From NCBI GenBank assembly GCA_964036315.1, contig OZ038495.1, positions 28,573,766-28,637,765 on the forward strand: a DNA stretch of 64,000 bases. The letters are read 5' to 3'. The stretch is from Acanthosepion esculentum (lineage: Eukaryota > Mollusca > Cephalopoda > Sepiida > Sepiidae). Made by a program: the position numbers and the translations under genes. Below, one piece after another: positions 1 to 10,171 of this stretch (positions are counted from its first letter, which is position 1; every line of letters begins with the position of its first letter). Under the pieces are notes generated by a model. That model saw only the letters and a program-made list of their open reading frames with translations, was not told the origin of the DNA and searched no databases.

Positions 1-1485
1 TGTTAATGAAACTTTCAGAAAGTATTCACAGATGATTGAAATTATTATAAATATGTTTTCTTTTATTAAAGTCATGGCAGAAATATTTTTTAAAATTTTT
101 ATTACCCCCATAACTAATTTTATGAAAACGCTAGAAATTCGATCGCGTCGAGTTTAGTGATTACAATAGTCAAGTCTTTGAGGAATGCAAACATTTTTTT
201 TAATTGGACCCCACGTACCTGAAAATCAGCTCTGAATTGTAACATACAAAACTCAATAATTTCAAATGCTTTTATTTGCTTTTAGTTGTTTTTATGAATG
301 TGGACAATATTTTCTGAAAGCAAAAAAAAATTTCGATGAAAAATGAATTTTTAATAAAATTATTTGTTATTTTTTAATTATAATAGATTTTTACATTTAA
401 GTTGTGAAAATATTATAAAATTAGTTAAAAGCCGCATCAGGTTTTGTAAGTGTCCTGATGAGATAGATCTTTGTTTAGTGCGTTGTAAATTGTATCGTTT
501 TGACTAATCAGAAGACCCGCAGTAATTAAGAAATGTAATTTTGTGTTTATAATCAGGCTTTAAATATAAAGTACGGAAGACCAACCAGAATAAAATTAAG
601 TTGAGTTGTTTGAGTTAAGCATTGTTCTCCGCTGTTAAATCCTTTCATTTTGCGAAACACGTGTGGAGAAATTTATTTGATTTTTCAATTTCAAGGGTGC
701 CTAAAAGTATGAGTGTCATCTTATGAAATTTATATGATCTTATTTTTATATTAATCTCAGTTATGGTATTTTTTCCATAAATGAAATATCAAAATTAATA
801 ATAAAATGAATGGAAATACAAATAACACAGCAAAATGTAGTAAATGTACATAAAATTATAGTATTTTATGTACATGTCTGATAAAATTTCATGAGAAAGG
901 TACCTATAAATTGATTAGATACCTTTCTTATGAAATTTAATCTCATTCGTAACAATCTTCTTTTAATTTCTTTATAATATATTTTCCATAAAGCATCATA
1001 AACGTAAAGGTGAAAGCTAAGTACAACAAAAACAAAAGAAATTAGAACGCTGAAAGTTATCCTTAAAAATATCGAGGTAAATAATTTGTTCACTTAAATG
1101 TAAAATATTTCACTTTTCTCCTTCCGTAGAACAAATTATCCTCACGGAATCCATCAATATGTCATTCAACACCTGTCAAGTGACACGAAAGTTTATGAAC
1201 TGATTTGTTTGATTTTCAAATTACATCTTTTCGGCGCAGAAGCTAAGTTAAGTTTGGTTCAAAATATTTAAAATAAAGATTACAATTTCTGATTTTCTTC
1301 AAATAAATTTTGAAAAAATTATAATTGATATTTAAAAGAATTTCAAACTGAGAATTTCATTGATTCTATAAAATGGAAAAAAATGGTAAATTTTGCTGAC
1401 TCAATAAAAAAAAAAACAAGATTTTTAACGAAATTTTCGGACGTGTTAGGAACGATTAAAAATGTAAATAGATAGCAAAAAAGTA
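1..1485. other. AT-rich DNA, nothing recognised
   Basis: I see no coding frame with recognisable protein similarity, no terminal repeats and no tandem array here. The short frames are AT-rich noise. Confidence 0.5.
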
Positions 1486-1608
1486 CTTTGATCTTTCCTC
1501 TTAATAATGACATAAACATTTCGACGATAAAATTTTCTTTTCGTCAAGTTTGACGTTTTTTTCATCATGCTATACTCTTTTTTAGCGATCTCGTGGAGGT
1601 ACCTAAAA
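1486..1608 (+). repeat. Dispersed repeat, copy 1 (inverted partner at 41393-41509)
   Basis: This stretch matches the reverse complement of 41393-41509. Shared blocks include CTTTCCTCTTAATAAT, CATCATGCTATACTCTTTTT and GCGATCTCGTGGAGGT (ACGATCTCGTGGAGGT in the partner). I find no terminal repeats or coding content, so the class is unknown. Two diverged copies about 40 kb apart in opposite orientation imply an interspersed element. Confidence 0.65.
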
Positions 1609-1631
1609 CGTAATAACAAACAGAAAGATCC

Positions 1632-1715
1632 ATTATTAATTAATTATTAAATTAATTATTAATTATTAAATTAATTATTAATTATTAAATTAATTATTAA
1701 TTATTAAATTAATTA
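1632..1715. repeat. AT tandem repeat, about 21-bp period
   Basis: About four copies of a TTAATTATTAATTATTAAA-like unit stand head to tail. It is pure A/T minisatellite sequence. Confidence 0.85.
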
Positions 1716-2477
1716 CAAATATAAAAGTTAGGTATAAATTATAGGATTCTGCTTATAATCTACTAATGTCCACCGACCGAAAAATTCTCTCGATAGAAGA
1801 ATACATATTACCTATCGTTACATAATGTGTCTTCGAATAACTTTCCTTTCTTTCTATGATATATCCTTACCATCTTAATATCTGCTAGAAGTAACTGCGT
1901 TTCCTCTGATACGAGGTGCTACACTCCGTGATCAAATACATCGTATGTTGGGAAATGTGGGCATCATTAAATGCGCGAAAGTTGACTACTTCGTCCCATT
2001 CACACCATTTCTTTTTTTACTTCGTTGCGTTAATCGCAGAGGTAAATAATAAGCGATTTTATAAGAAATGTGATAAACAATCTTTCGAAGAGACGAGTCA
2101 GAACTGAAGGCAAATTGACAGTTGTTAAAAGAAGGCAACTAATTAGAGTCTGCTTGTTTTCAGACTTAAAGTGCTTGAGGCAAACAGAGTGAAACAAAAG
2201 ACTGAAACCTCAAAACTAATGGAAGGAAGTCTTTGAAACAACAGAAAATTAGATGACATAAACTGATTATAAAAAAAAACGGATAGAAATATAATGTCAG
2301 ATATTGAGCTGCTGTAGGCTGCTATTCCGCCAACGAATTGGTGTTACCGACTACGACATTATAGATACTCCTCTAACTTTTACAGACGGACTAATGACAT
2401 TCTTCTTCATGATTTTGTTTTATCAGTAAATACATTAAAAGACACTGAGAAAATCAAAGCGGAAAATAACTTTCTTT
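1716..2477. other. No recognised feature
   Basis: AT-rich sequence with short unsupported frames. I recognise no repeat family or coding similarity. Confidence 0.4.
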
Positions 2478-3485
2478 TTATGTGTCATGTCCTTTCAGGA
2501 CGTAGGCGATCATGGCTCTCCACCTCCTTCTATCTCTTGCAGCTATCAACAAGTTCTTTCTCTCTGTGTCCTCCCCTAGACTACATTCTGTCATCCACTT
2601 GCCTAAGCCGGCCAGCTATGTCAAGCGTTGTTTTCTCTTGTGTCTTTTTTCCTCTATTCGACTCGTGAGTATCAAATTCTCCAGGCTCTCCTTCCTCATT
2701 AAGTGTCCCAGGAACTTTTTCCTGATGTTAAGTATAAGCTTCCTCTTTGTGTGCATCCTCTCTAAGACCTCATAGATGCTCATACGGTCGGTCCATCATA
2801 ACTTTAACATCCTTCTGTAGAACCACATCTCTGTCACCTCGAGTCTCTTCTTCATTTTTGAGGAAATCGTCCAACATCAGCTGCCGTAAAGAAGGACAGA
2901 TATCACGTAACAGCTCAGTATTCTTTTCTTTGTTACCAAATAAATCCTCGTGTCTTGCAATACTCTGCTCAGCTTTTGGAATGTGAAGTGACTTCCCAAT
3001 ACTTCTACGGATCTCTGTATTGCACGTACCGTCCTCTGTCAGAACGCTTCCCAGATATTTAAACTTTCGCGTCTGATTGATATTAGTGTTCCCGTCCTGC
3101 AAATCGCATTTCGGGCTCATCCTTTTACTGACGACCCTGCACTCCGTCTTCTTGTAGTTTATTCTTGGTCCCTTCCCTCACTCTCCATCGCTACCTTCTG
3201 TAGGAGATTTTGTAATTTTTTTTCCGCATCTGCTATCAGTACAGTGTCATCTGCTTATCTTATGTTGTTAAGATTATGGCCGCCAATGCTGAATCCCGAT
3301 AGGGTTTCTAATTCTCTCAGAATTGGCTCGCAGTATAAGTTGAACAGGTTCGCCAGCCAATCTCTGATATATTTTCTCTGAAGAAGACGAGGGTACAATA
3401 TAAATTTGTCTTTTTTAGAAATAAAAACATGAGAATATGAGTCGGAGGTAACGTGCGTTATGCTTGATGGTGGAATTCGAATCAT
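2478..3485 (-). mobile_element. RTE/BovB-like LINE, reverse transcriptase C-terminal half, degenerate
   Basis: Read on the minus strand, 3485 to 2478 encodes the back half of a non-LTR reverse transcriptase. In order I see a decayed RQGC..SPDLFNLY block (QRKYIRDWLANLFNLY), GGHNLNNIR followed by ADDTVLIAD, then FKYLGSVLTEDG...TEIRRSIG, LEVTEMWFYRRMLKLWW, FLGHLMRKESLENLIL and WRAMIAYVLKG. This block order matches BovB/RTE-type proteins. The tyrosine of the catalytic YADD is replaced by a stop codon (TAA near 3259-3261), and several further stops and frameshifts break the frame, so the copy is dead. The 3' end lies near 2478, next to CTTTCAGGACGTAGGCGATC, which recurs at the LINE end near 55870. 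The next fragment, at 3490, reads in the opposite direction. Confidence 0.85.
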
Positions 3486-3489
3486 CTAA

Positions 3490-3976
3490 ACGATAAGAAG
3501 GTAAAATGCATTGTCATCAGAAAAATGCATTGTCATCAGCAAAATGCATTGTCATCAGCAAAATAGACAACCCAAGATATGAGATGTGTATTGGGGACGT
3601 TGAAACCAGTCTGGTACAAGAATGTAACTGTGTAGTTTAGTAACAGGCAACGGAAGTACGTCTCAAAAATACAAAGGCACATAGGAGCAGTGAAAAATGT
3701 ATTCGAGAAACTAAACAAAGTATTAAATGAAATTAAACCTTCGTTAAAATCAAAAAGCGTTTAACTGCTATCAGACATCTGATGTGGCTGTGAACGATGG
3801 TAAGTCTATTCAGAGATGAAGAAGCTAACTGAAGTAAAAGAAATGTGGTGGAACCAACGGATGCTGTGAATACCATGGGCTGAACATTCAAGCAACGACG
3901 TAATTTTGATGAAAATATAGTCTAAGACGACACTTATGGCGACACCTAGAAAGAGACGGTGGAAGTTTATTGGAGA
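3490..3976 (+). mobile_element. RTE/BovB-like LINE C-terminal fragment, degenerate
   Basis: Plus-strand blocks ISKIDNPRYEMCIGDVE, GAVKNVFEKLNKVLNE, LKSKS, an EMWW..RML block and KRRWKFIGDL are the region downstream of the reverse transcriptase palm in the same LINE group as 2478-3485. Frames shift several times and stops are present. The coding similarity breaks off at the 3' edge of the minus-strand SINE at 3978-4297. It may resume at 4460-4735, which would make the SINE a nested insertion. Confidence 0.7.
3502..3560 (+). repeat. 19-bp triplication inside LINE coding sequence
   Basis: Three direct copies of AAAATGCATTGTCATCAGC at a 19-bp period. One copy encodes the KCIVIS block normally found once in this LINE, so this is a local expansion. 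On the opposite strand it happens to read FADDNAF, which imitates a reverse transcriptase active site by chance. Confidence 0.85.
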
Positions 3977-3977
3977 T

Positions 3978-4297
3978 CTGTCTATATTTCTGAGATGAGG
4001 TATTATGTATACTATTTACATTATTCGGACTATTGTCCCCATCGTTGTCGCCATTTTTATCACAACGTTTCGGCCGTTGTACGCTCCGGCCCTCTTCAGT
4101 TGTTTGGAATGTCGAACTGAACCCTTTATTTCGCTCACTGGGGTAGACTGTTCTAGGTCCACGGGCCATGTTTAATGCATGTCAGTTATCTCCTGTTAAT
4201 TCCCCTCTGAAAGATCTCCAGGTATTGAACTCACACTCTCTGGGTCCTGTCACTGGATCTAACTAACTCCTTTACCATTCTGCCATGTGTCTTTGAT
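3978..4297 (-). mobile_element. tRNA-derived SINE family B, copy 1
   Basis: The minus strand starts near 4297 with ACACATGGC and a diverged tRNA A box. A B-box-like GAGTTCAATACC follows, then a body ending CCTCATCTC.GAAATATAG. Six further copies lie in this window. The body carries CTGAAGA, a GGCCG/CGGCC helix with a GAGCGTACAA loop, then GAAACG (4099 to 4068 on the minus strand), which resembles a hammerhead ribozyme core. One extra base precedes the helix, and no A15.1-U16.1 pair is evident, so activity is doubtful. Confidence 0.75.
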
Positions 4298-4459
4298 TAT
4301 GAATTTCTGGGTATTATAAACATAATGTATTCAACCGATTATTACCAGTGCTCATATTGCAATTTTTGCTGTTATCATTGCATGTTTTTTTTTACCAGAG
4401 CTCATATCATATATCGCTTTTCTCTGCCATTCTTTATTACTGGTTCCCATATTGTATTC
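4298..4459. other. Short spacer, nothing recognised
   Basis: This lies between the SINE and the next LINE fragment. It has no recognisable feature. Confidence 0.4.
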
Positions 4460-4735
4460 ATTTCTATGCTTGGTCAGCTCAGGAGATTTTTGTGGCCTAG
4501 CATATTGGACATGTATTAATGATAGAGAATATCGAGAAAAATATCAGTGGAAACTTTGAAGGCAAGAGAGGTCGGAGGATGCTGCTTGTAAGCTACCTTA
4601 CAATTTTGTGAGAATATGGAGCAGAAACCTGACAAAGACAGATGGTAATGATTCATAAGTCAGTTCGAACAACAAAAAAGAATAAATTGTGATGAATCAT
4701 GATTGCGCATGTCCGTAAGAGACACTGCACATAAC
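4460..4735 (+). mobile_element. RTE/BovB-like LINE 3' coding end, degenerate
   Basis: QLRRFLWPSILDMY corresponds to the RQL.F.GHI.R block, and EGKR.RR and MIAHVRKRH correspond to the last conserved blocks of the LINE protein (compare FLGHLMRK and WRAMIA at 2478-3485). Frameshifts and stops are present. It may be the continuation of 3490-3976 beyond the SINE insertion, or a separate fragment. Confidence 0.6.
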
Positions 4736-5492
4736 AGAATTTTATTTCATTTTAGTGACATCTGACGTTGGGAGATCCCAAAAGATATATGTCCATATTC
4801 GAACTGGTCAACACACCTGGACATTTACAGAAACGATTAGAATATTTTGTTATACGATCTACGAAAAATCTGTTTACGAATTCAAAAATCGTACGTCGAA
4901 ATTCTATTTAGAAGAACCTGACCAAGTGAGAATACGTATGGGAGGCTGTAATTTAATGAACATTAAAAAATTCCAACATGGAAATTCCCTTCGAAATTAA
5001 AGCGAAATTATTAGACGTTGTAAGTTCAGCGGTTTCTAAATGGAATTTTTACAAAATGTGGAATTGCTTTGTCATTATGTTAAACGAAACGAAACGCTAT
5101 TTTGTGTCAAATTAAAATCTATTATTACATCTGGTAGTATCGAAGCGTATAGAAGCATTTAAAATTACTACGATGTGTATACATAAAGATGAGTAAAATA
5201 GTTTTGAACAAAAATACACATTGTCAAACCACGGATGTAAACCATCTTACAGTCTTGCTGAACTAGTATGTAAACGCGTTGTATGAAAAATATATTTTGT
5301 TTCTTTTGTTCGGCTAAGAGAGATATCCTATTTCCTAACAAGAAAGAATATTGGGCTGAATTATAAGATTAGTTTTCAAGACTTTCTTAAAGAATCTTTT
5401 TTATCCGCTGTTGTGACGTGGATTATACCGTTACTAATGATGACACTTGAAACTTAATTAAATAACGTTTTATATACTGTTATATTCCGTGC
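4736..5492. other. No recognised feature
   Basis: Unique-looking AT-rich sequence without recognisable coding similarity. The 81-codon frame at 4755-5000 has no family resemblance I can name. Confidence 0.4.
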
Positions 5493-5970
5493 TAATAGGA
5501 ATATATACTTGAAAAACACGGTGGATAAAATAAGTAAAGGTTTATTGTAAAAACCAGTACAATAAGAATAAAGGTAACAGTTATGCCCAACGTCGTCGCA
5601 AGTGAATGCAGTAGTGAGTGCTACTATTTGGAAGGTTGGTAGTTCTCGCATACGTCTCATTCGTACCCAACAGATCCCAATCAGTCTCTGTAGTCCGTTG
5701 ACTTACAGTGTAGTCCGTTGACTTACAGATACTTTTCCCATTGAGCCACCTGGGCTAGGTAAGAGACAAGACGTGTTGGTGTTGCTGTTGGAAGTCTTTG
5801 TCTTATTCCCTGCTAATAGGAATATATACTTGAAAATTGTAAAAACTAATACAATAAGAATAAAGGTAACAGTTATGCACAAGGTCGTCGCAAGTCAATC
5901 AGTAGTGAGTGCTACTATTTGGAAGGTCGGTAGTTCTCACGTAAATCTGAGTTGTATTCAACTGCTCCCA
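5493..5970. repeat. Direct duplication of a segment of about 160-180 bp (5493-5675 and 5812-5970)
   Basis: Both segments contain TAATAGGAATATATACTTGAA, ACAATAAGAATAAAGGTAAC, GTCGTCGCAAGT and AGTGAGTGCTACTATTTGG in the same order, with small indels. The spacer holds two copies of GTAGTCCGTTGACTTACAG. A related GTCCTTTGACTTACAG appears at 6892, after the GC-rich array, so these modules may belong to the same complex repeat. Confidence 0.75.
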
Positions 5971-6905
5971 TCTAAACAATATTTACCAAACTCCCCACGG
6001 GGTAGGGTGAGTCATAAGGCCGAATTTAATGTGGGGCAATCCGAACCCGTACGCTCGTCCAAATATTTCTCGTAATCCCGCATAAACGAGTTCGGTTGTG
6101 TCTACCTCCGAAGGGCAGAGTCTCGTCCGGGTCCCTGTGTTCACGAATGCAGAGAGTTCGACAACAGCCAAGATCTGAGTAACAGATCCCAGCTAGACGA
6201 TATTTACCAGCCTTCCCACGGTGTAGGATATAGCACAAGGCCGAGTTTAATGTGGGGTAATCCAAGCACGTAGGCTCGGCCCAAAAATTCCCCATAGACC
6301 CCATATAAAACGAGGTCGGGTAGCTGTTTCCCCTGACGAGACTCCACCCTTCAACATAAACTCGGTATGCTCTATGACTGGAAGTCGAGAGTTTGACCAG
6401 CACAGCTGGAAAAGATCCCAGCTGAACGGTATCTAGTAACTGCCCCACGCAGTCACATGTGGCACAAGGCCGAATTTAATGATGTGTTCCCGAGCCCATA
6501 GGCTCAGGCAAAATATCCCCGTAGACCCAACATAAACGGGATCGGGTCTGCCTACCCCCCACCCCTGGATGAGACTCTGCCCTTCGGCATATCTTCGTCC
6601 GTGTTTCTCTCTGCCCGAAGGCAGAGAGTTCGACCAGCACAGCTGGAAAAGATTCCAGTTAGTGTATTTATTAACGTCCCCACGCGATCAGATGTGGCAC
6701 AGGACCGAAATTAATGTGGAGCAACCAAGCCTGTAGGCTCAACCAAAAATTCCCCGTATAAAACGGAGTCGGGTAACTGTTTCCCGAGACGAAACTCTGC
6801 CCTTCGGCACAACATTGTCTGGGGATGATCAACCTCCCGGATGCATAAAGTTTAACCAACACAGCTGGAAATGATTCCAGCGAGACTCTTTAGTCCTTTG
6901 ACTTA
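5971..6905 (-). repeat. GC-rich tandem repeat, four units of about 220-235 bp
   Basis: Four diverged units are marked by GGCCGAATTTAATGTGGGG-like blocks at about 6016, 6237, 6466 and 6701. On the minus strand each unit reads roughly: TTTTCCAGCTGTGCTGGTC, AACTCTCTGCC, a GC-rich middle with CCGAGCCTACGGG, CATTAAATTCGGCC, TTGTGCCACAT and GCGTGGGG. The unit is related to the repeats at 9590-9762 and 20335-20790. GC content is well above the surroundings. GGTCGAACTCTC at the unit start is tRNA B-box-like, so the unit may be a tandemly arrayed SINE. Confidence 0.75.
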
Positions 6906-8579
6906 CAGATATTTATAGGTTAGTTATTACCTATAGTCTAGTCACGCATGGGGGTGACAGGTTATTCCATTACATCATATACTTTAATATTTCTTCAGCT
7001 TCAGCTAGTCTGTTATATGGAAGCGGAGACCGACGTCTCTGATCGGATACGTAGACTTTAGAGACTACACCTGTCAAGGCAGCAGTGTTTTTGTTTTAAT
7101 ATTCACCAGTACAACGTTCTTGTTCTCTTGCTTGCAATAGCGGATGCAAGCGTGATGTTACTTCTGCTTTTGTGGTCTGGGATTGACATCATACAAAGCA
7201 CTTTGTGCACCCGGCTTCCTTGATATCTGGTGCGCATTTGAGGCCACGCTTATTCCAATAAAATACTGTATATGGTTGGCTTTTCTAAATAAGTAGAGTT
7301 CCCTTGTATTTCACCTGTTATCTTTAATTTAGCGTCCCAATAAACAGAAGTCACGAGAGAGAAAAGTCATTGATCCATCCTACGATTTTCTTGTAACATG
7401 AAATCAGTGGACATGTTTCATAGTACAGGTTCCTATTTTACGAGGTCTTTTAATATCTTAATCAGTTTTGATGGTTTTACACAAATCATTTCATTCCTGA
7501 ATGAAAAGAAGTGTTGTTGAAATAATCTTCTTGTTAAGAGTAACCCTGGCCACAGTGTGATTTCAAGTTAAAAAAAAACAGAATATATTTTGCTTTTGCA
7601 TGCTTCAGTTCTTTATTAAGTTCCACCGTCTTGATCATCGATTCACAATGTCCGCAAATGTCCCTGATCACAGACGCCAAATATCCTTCCACGGTCCATT
7701 GGATTCTAACGTGAAATCTAAATCCAGAGAGCGGCAAACTTTCATCGCCAACATAACATCAACTCCTGCCAAAAGTTGTCGTGATTTATCTACCAGACCC
7801 GAAGAATTAATGACACGTAGGTTTTAACACTTATATATCAAAGAGAAACTGTCGTCAGAATTTTTCACCTTCAAAGTAGACATTTTGATTGCCGTAATAT
7901 TTTTATCCAATGAATTTTCGCACTATTGCGCATGCGTACGTGAAAAAAATAGAGGTTTTATGCTTTTTCCCTAAAGTCTAACACGGACTTAGTATCTGTC
8001 TGATGTATTTTTCCGCATCTTGCTTAAAGATATGTGTTAATTGTACTGAAAAAGAAAATCATTTTAGCCTTGTTAGAATTTTTCAATTAATTTTGTTTTA
8101 TTTGTTTATTCCACCTCAGATTTAAACTTTGATTGAAATATCTTTTGTTCCGTTCTAAACTGTGTACCTAAACGTCTTGCTCATCATATTACACGATATT
8201 CTGAAGCTACAGCTTCATTAGGCCAATTTGGCATTGTTTGTATATCTACTGATGGAGTCAGCAGAAACAAAAAAAGAAATCCGTATGCCAACACTAAGTT
8301 CATTTGCGAATCTATTGTAAACAGTCCAGCAGGCAATGTAGGACAGAAAAAACGGGGTCAGAAATCTATCCTTCCATTCGCCACATCAGAAATGCACTTA
8401 CGCTCACCAAGCTCAAAAATCCTTCTCTCTCGGTAAGCAAAAAAGCAACGGCTTTTATTCACAAAGCGACTTTTCTGATTGGCCACGCTATTCAGGGCGG
8501 AAAGAATATTAGCGTAGTTTTTCTGAGAGCAGGTTTTTGCTAACTGTTTTATTTAATTTTCCTTCTTATATGTTTTGTA
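6906..8579. other. No recognised feature
   Basis: About 1.7 kb with short frames on both strands around 7534-7827 but no residue pattern I recognise. No terminal repeats seen. Confidence 0.4.
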
Positions 8580-8753
8580 GGTCCCCTGTGAGTATGCGGT
8601 ATTCTGGTATATGAAGGATTCAATGTTGAGGGATGAGTTCTTGTGGTAAATGTATCAATTGTATTGGATGAATGAATCGTGATTGTGATTAACTAGGACT
8701 AGGATAGATTGCGCAGACCAGCCCCCTTTGGCCTTGTGCCACAGTTATTGTAT
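8580..8753 (+). repeat. Interspersed SINE-like repeat D, copy 1
   Basis: This matches the reverse complement of about 9763-9935. Shared blocks include GGATGAGTTCTTGTGG, GATTAACTAGG and a terminal GGCCTTGTGCCA. That terminal module is also present in the GC-rich array units and in SINE family C. I see no clear A or B box, so the class is uncertain. Confidence 0.65.
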
Positions 8754-9589
8754 TTCTTGCAATAATAAGTATTTTCTTTAATTTCTCTTCGGCAGACCAC
8801 GCACAAAAGACGAAATCTTTTTCGTGGTAGATTATTTTCTCTTTCGTTACAGCTATTCATCGTGTCGGATTTTGTTTCACGTTCAAAGGTTGGGTTTTAA
8901 CAATTTTATATCTCGTTAGGATGTGAAGGAATCTTAATAGTTATCGGCATGGGAAGTAGATTCGAGGAGTTTTTAAATTCCCGCTTTGACTATCGCGTTC
9001 ACTTTCTCAGTAATGCACTTAACAAAGGCATAACATTATTTGTTTCCAACCCAACAATCAATGAATTAGCAAAGTAGTCTGCTGTTTCTTACTTTGTGTA
9101 GTTGCCGGTCTAAGAGAAGGATTACTCGTAATTCAAAGCCGTGGGGAAATAACAGCTAACCACTTCAGTACCTTTCATGGCAAATAGAATAATAAAGAAG
9201 TGTAGAGCCATAATCACCTCTAGACTGATGGGATATTTGGAATAAAAATGTTTAAGAATGCAATAAGAAACCAATCCACTGGCTTTCCCAAGAAGTCATC
9301 GCCATTTACAGACAATAAAAGAAAGGAATTGGTTGAGAGCCATGATTGCTTGCGTCATTAAGGAACATAACATTTACAAGATTTATTGCATAAAATAAAA
9401 TTTTGACAGTGTTTAAATTATTATAAGGGGTTTGAAACACGTCTATTTATCATCTCTCAGTTGCGTCTGTCTTTGTGCAGAGTGCGCTCACGGACGGCTC
9501 TGTCTTGACAGAATCGCAACTGAAGAAAATTATACTGAGAGGTACGCAGCCCCGAGGAACAGTTGCTCGAGGCCACGCCCTCTTATTTT
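8754..9589. other. No recognised feature
   Basis: AT-rich sequence. GTTGCGTCTG and AGAATCGCAACTGAAG around 9460-9535 form a weak inverted pair. Nothing codes for a recognisable protein. Confidence 0.35.
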
Positions 9590-9762
9590 ACTAGAGAGAG
9601 AGATTGGTGCTCGCACCGAGGCCAGCGAAACCGACGGTTGCGGGGGTCCTCGGGGAATTTTTGTTCGTAGCCCGGGTGTATGCGCTCGGGCTCCTCACAT
9701 TAAACCGACCTTGTGTCAAAACGCGACTCCGTGGGTGGCCGAGTAAATACCAAATACAATTT
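9590..9762 (+). repeat. Single GC-rich repeat unit, diverged
   Basis: CCTCGGGGAATTTTTG, GCTCGGGCTCCTCACATTAA and CCTTGTGTCA follow the same order as in the units at 5971-6905 and 20335-20790. It stops where repeat D begins at 9763. Confidence 0.6.
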
Positions 9763-9935
9763 TGGCACAAGGCCGAACATGAGGCTGGTCGTCACTCACT
9801 ATCTTATACCTAGTTAATCTGATTCACGACCCATTCACACGTTACAATTTGCACATTCGCCACAAGAACTCATCCATCATCAGTCAATCCTCCATATACC
9901 ACAATATCGCACACTCTCAGGAAACCTATAGAAAA
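9763..9935 (-). repeat. Interspersed SINE-like repeat D, copy 2 (inverted)
   Basis: This is the reverse-complement partner of 8580-8753. On the minus strand it runs from GTTTCCTGAGAGTGTGCG through GGATGAGTTCTTGTGG to GGCCTTGTGCC. The two copies make an inverted pair about 1 kb apart. Confidence 0.65.
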
Positions 9936-10125
9936 CACCCCATGACAAAGATTTAACAAGCATAAAATTCTCTATATAAAAAAAATGTAGATATACAATG
10001 AGTTCAAAAACAAACTAAAATATCAAAACAAACTAAAGAAAGATAACTGATGTTAGTTGAACCCTCAAAAGAATTAAGAGAGGCCACTGTATTCTACCTT
10101 TAGACAAAATTAAGAGGCTCTCTAG

Positions 10126-10128
<3 letters not shown>

Positions 10129-10171
<43 letters not shown>
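10129..10171. repeat. (GA)n microsatellite
   Basis: Alternating AG over about 40 bp, ending in a short G run. Confidence 0.95.

Noticed and set aside
450..480. CTGATGAGATAGATC as a hammerhead core
   Set aside because: No helix II closure and no GAAA follow.
2747..2986. Plus-strand frames over 2480-2986
   Set aside because: These are antisense shadows of the minus-strand LINE coding sequence.
3536..3718. Minus-strand FADDNAF as a reverse transcriptase active site
   Set aside because: The true LINE frame is on the plus strand, where the same bases encode KCIVIS. The antisense reading is chance and is repeated by the 19-bp triplication.
5700..5760. SINE head on the minus strand with the A-box-like GGTGGCTCAATGGG
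   Set aside because: A similar string occurs near 58680, but I could not place a B box at the right distance in either location.
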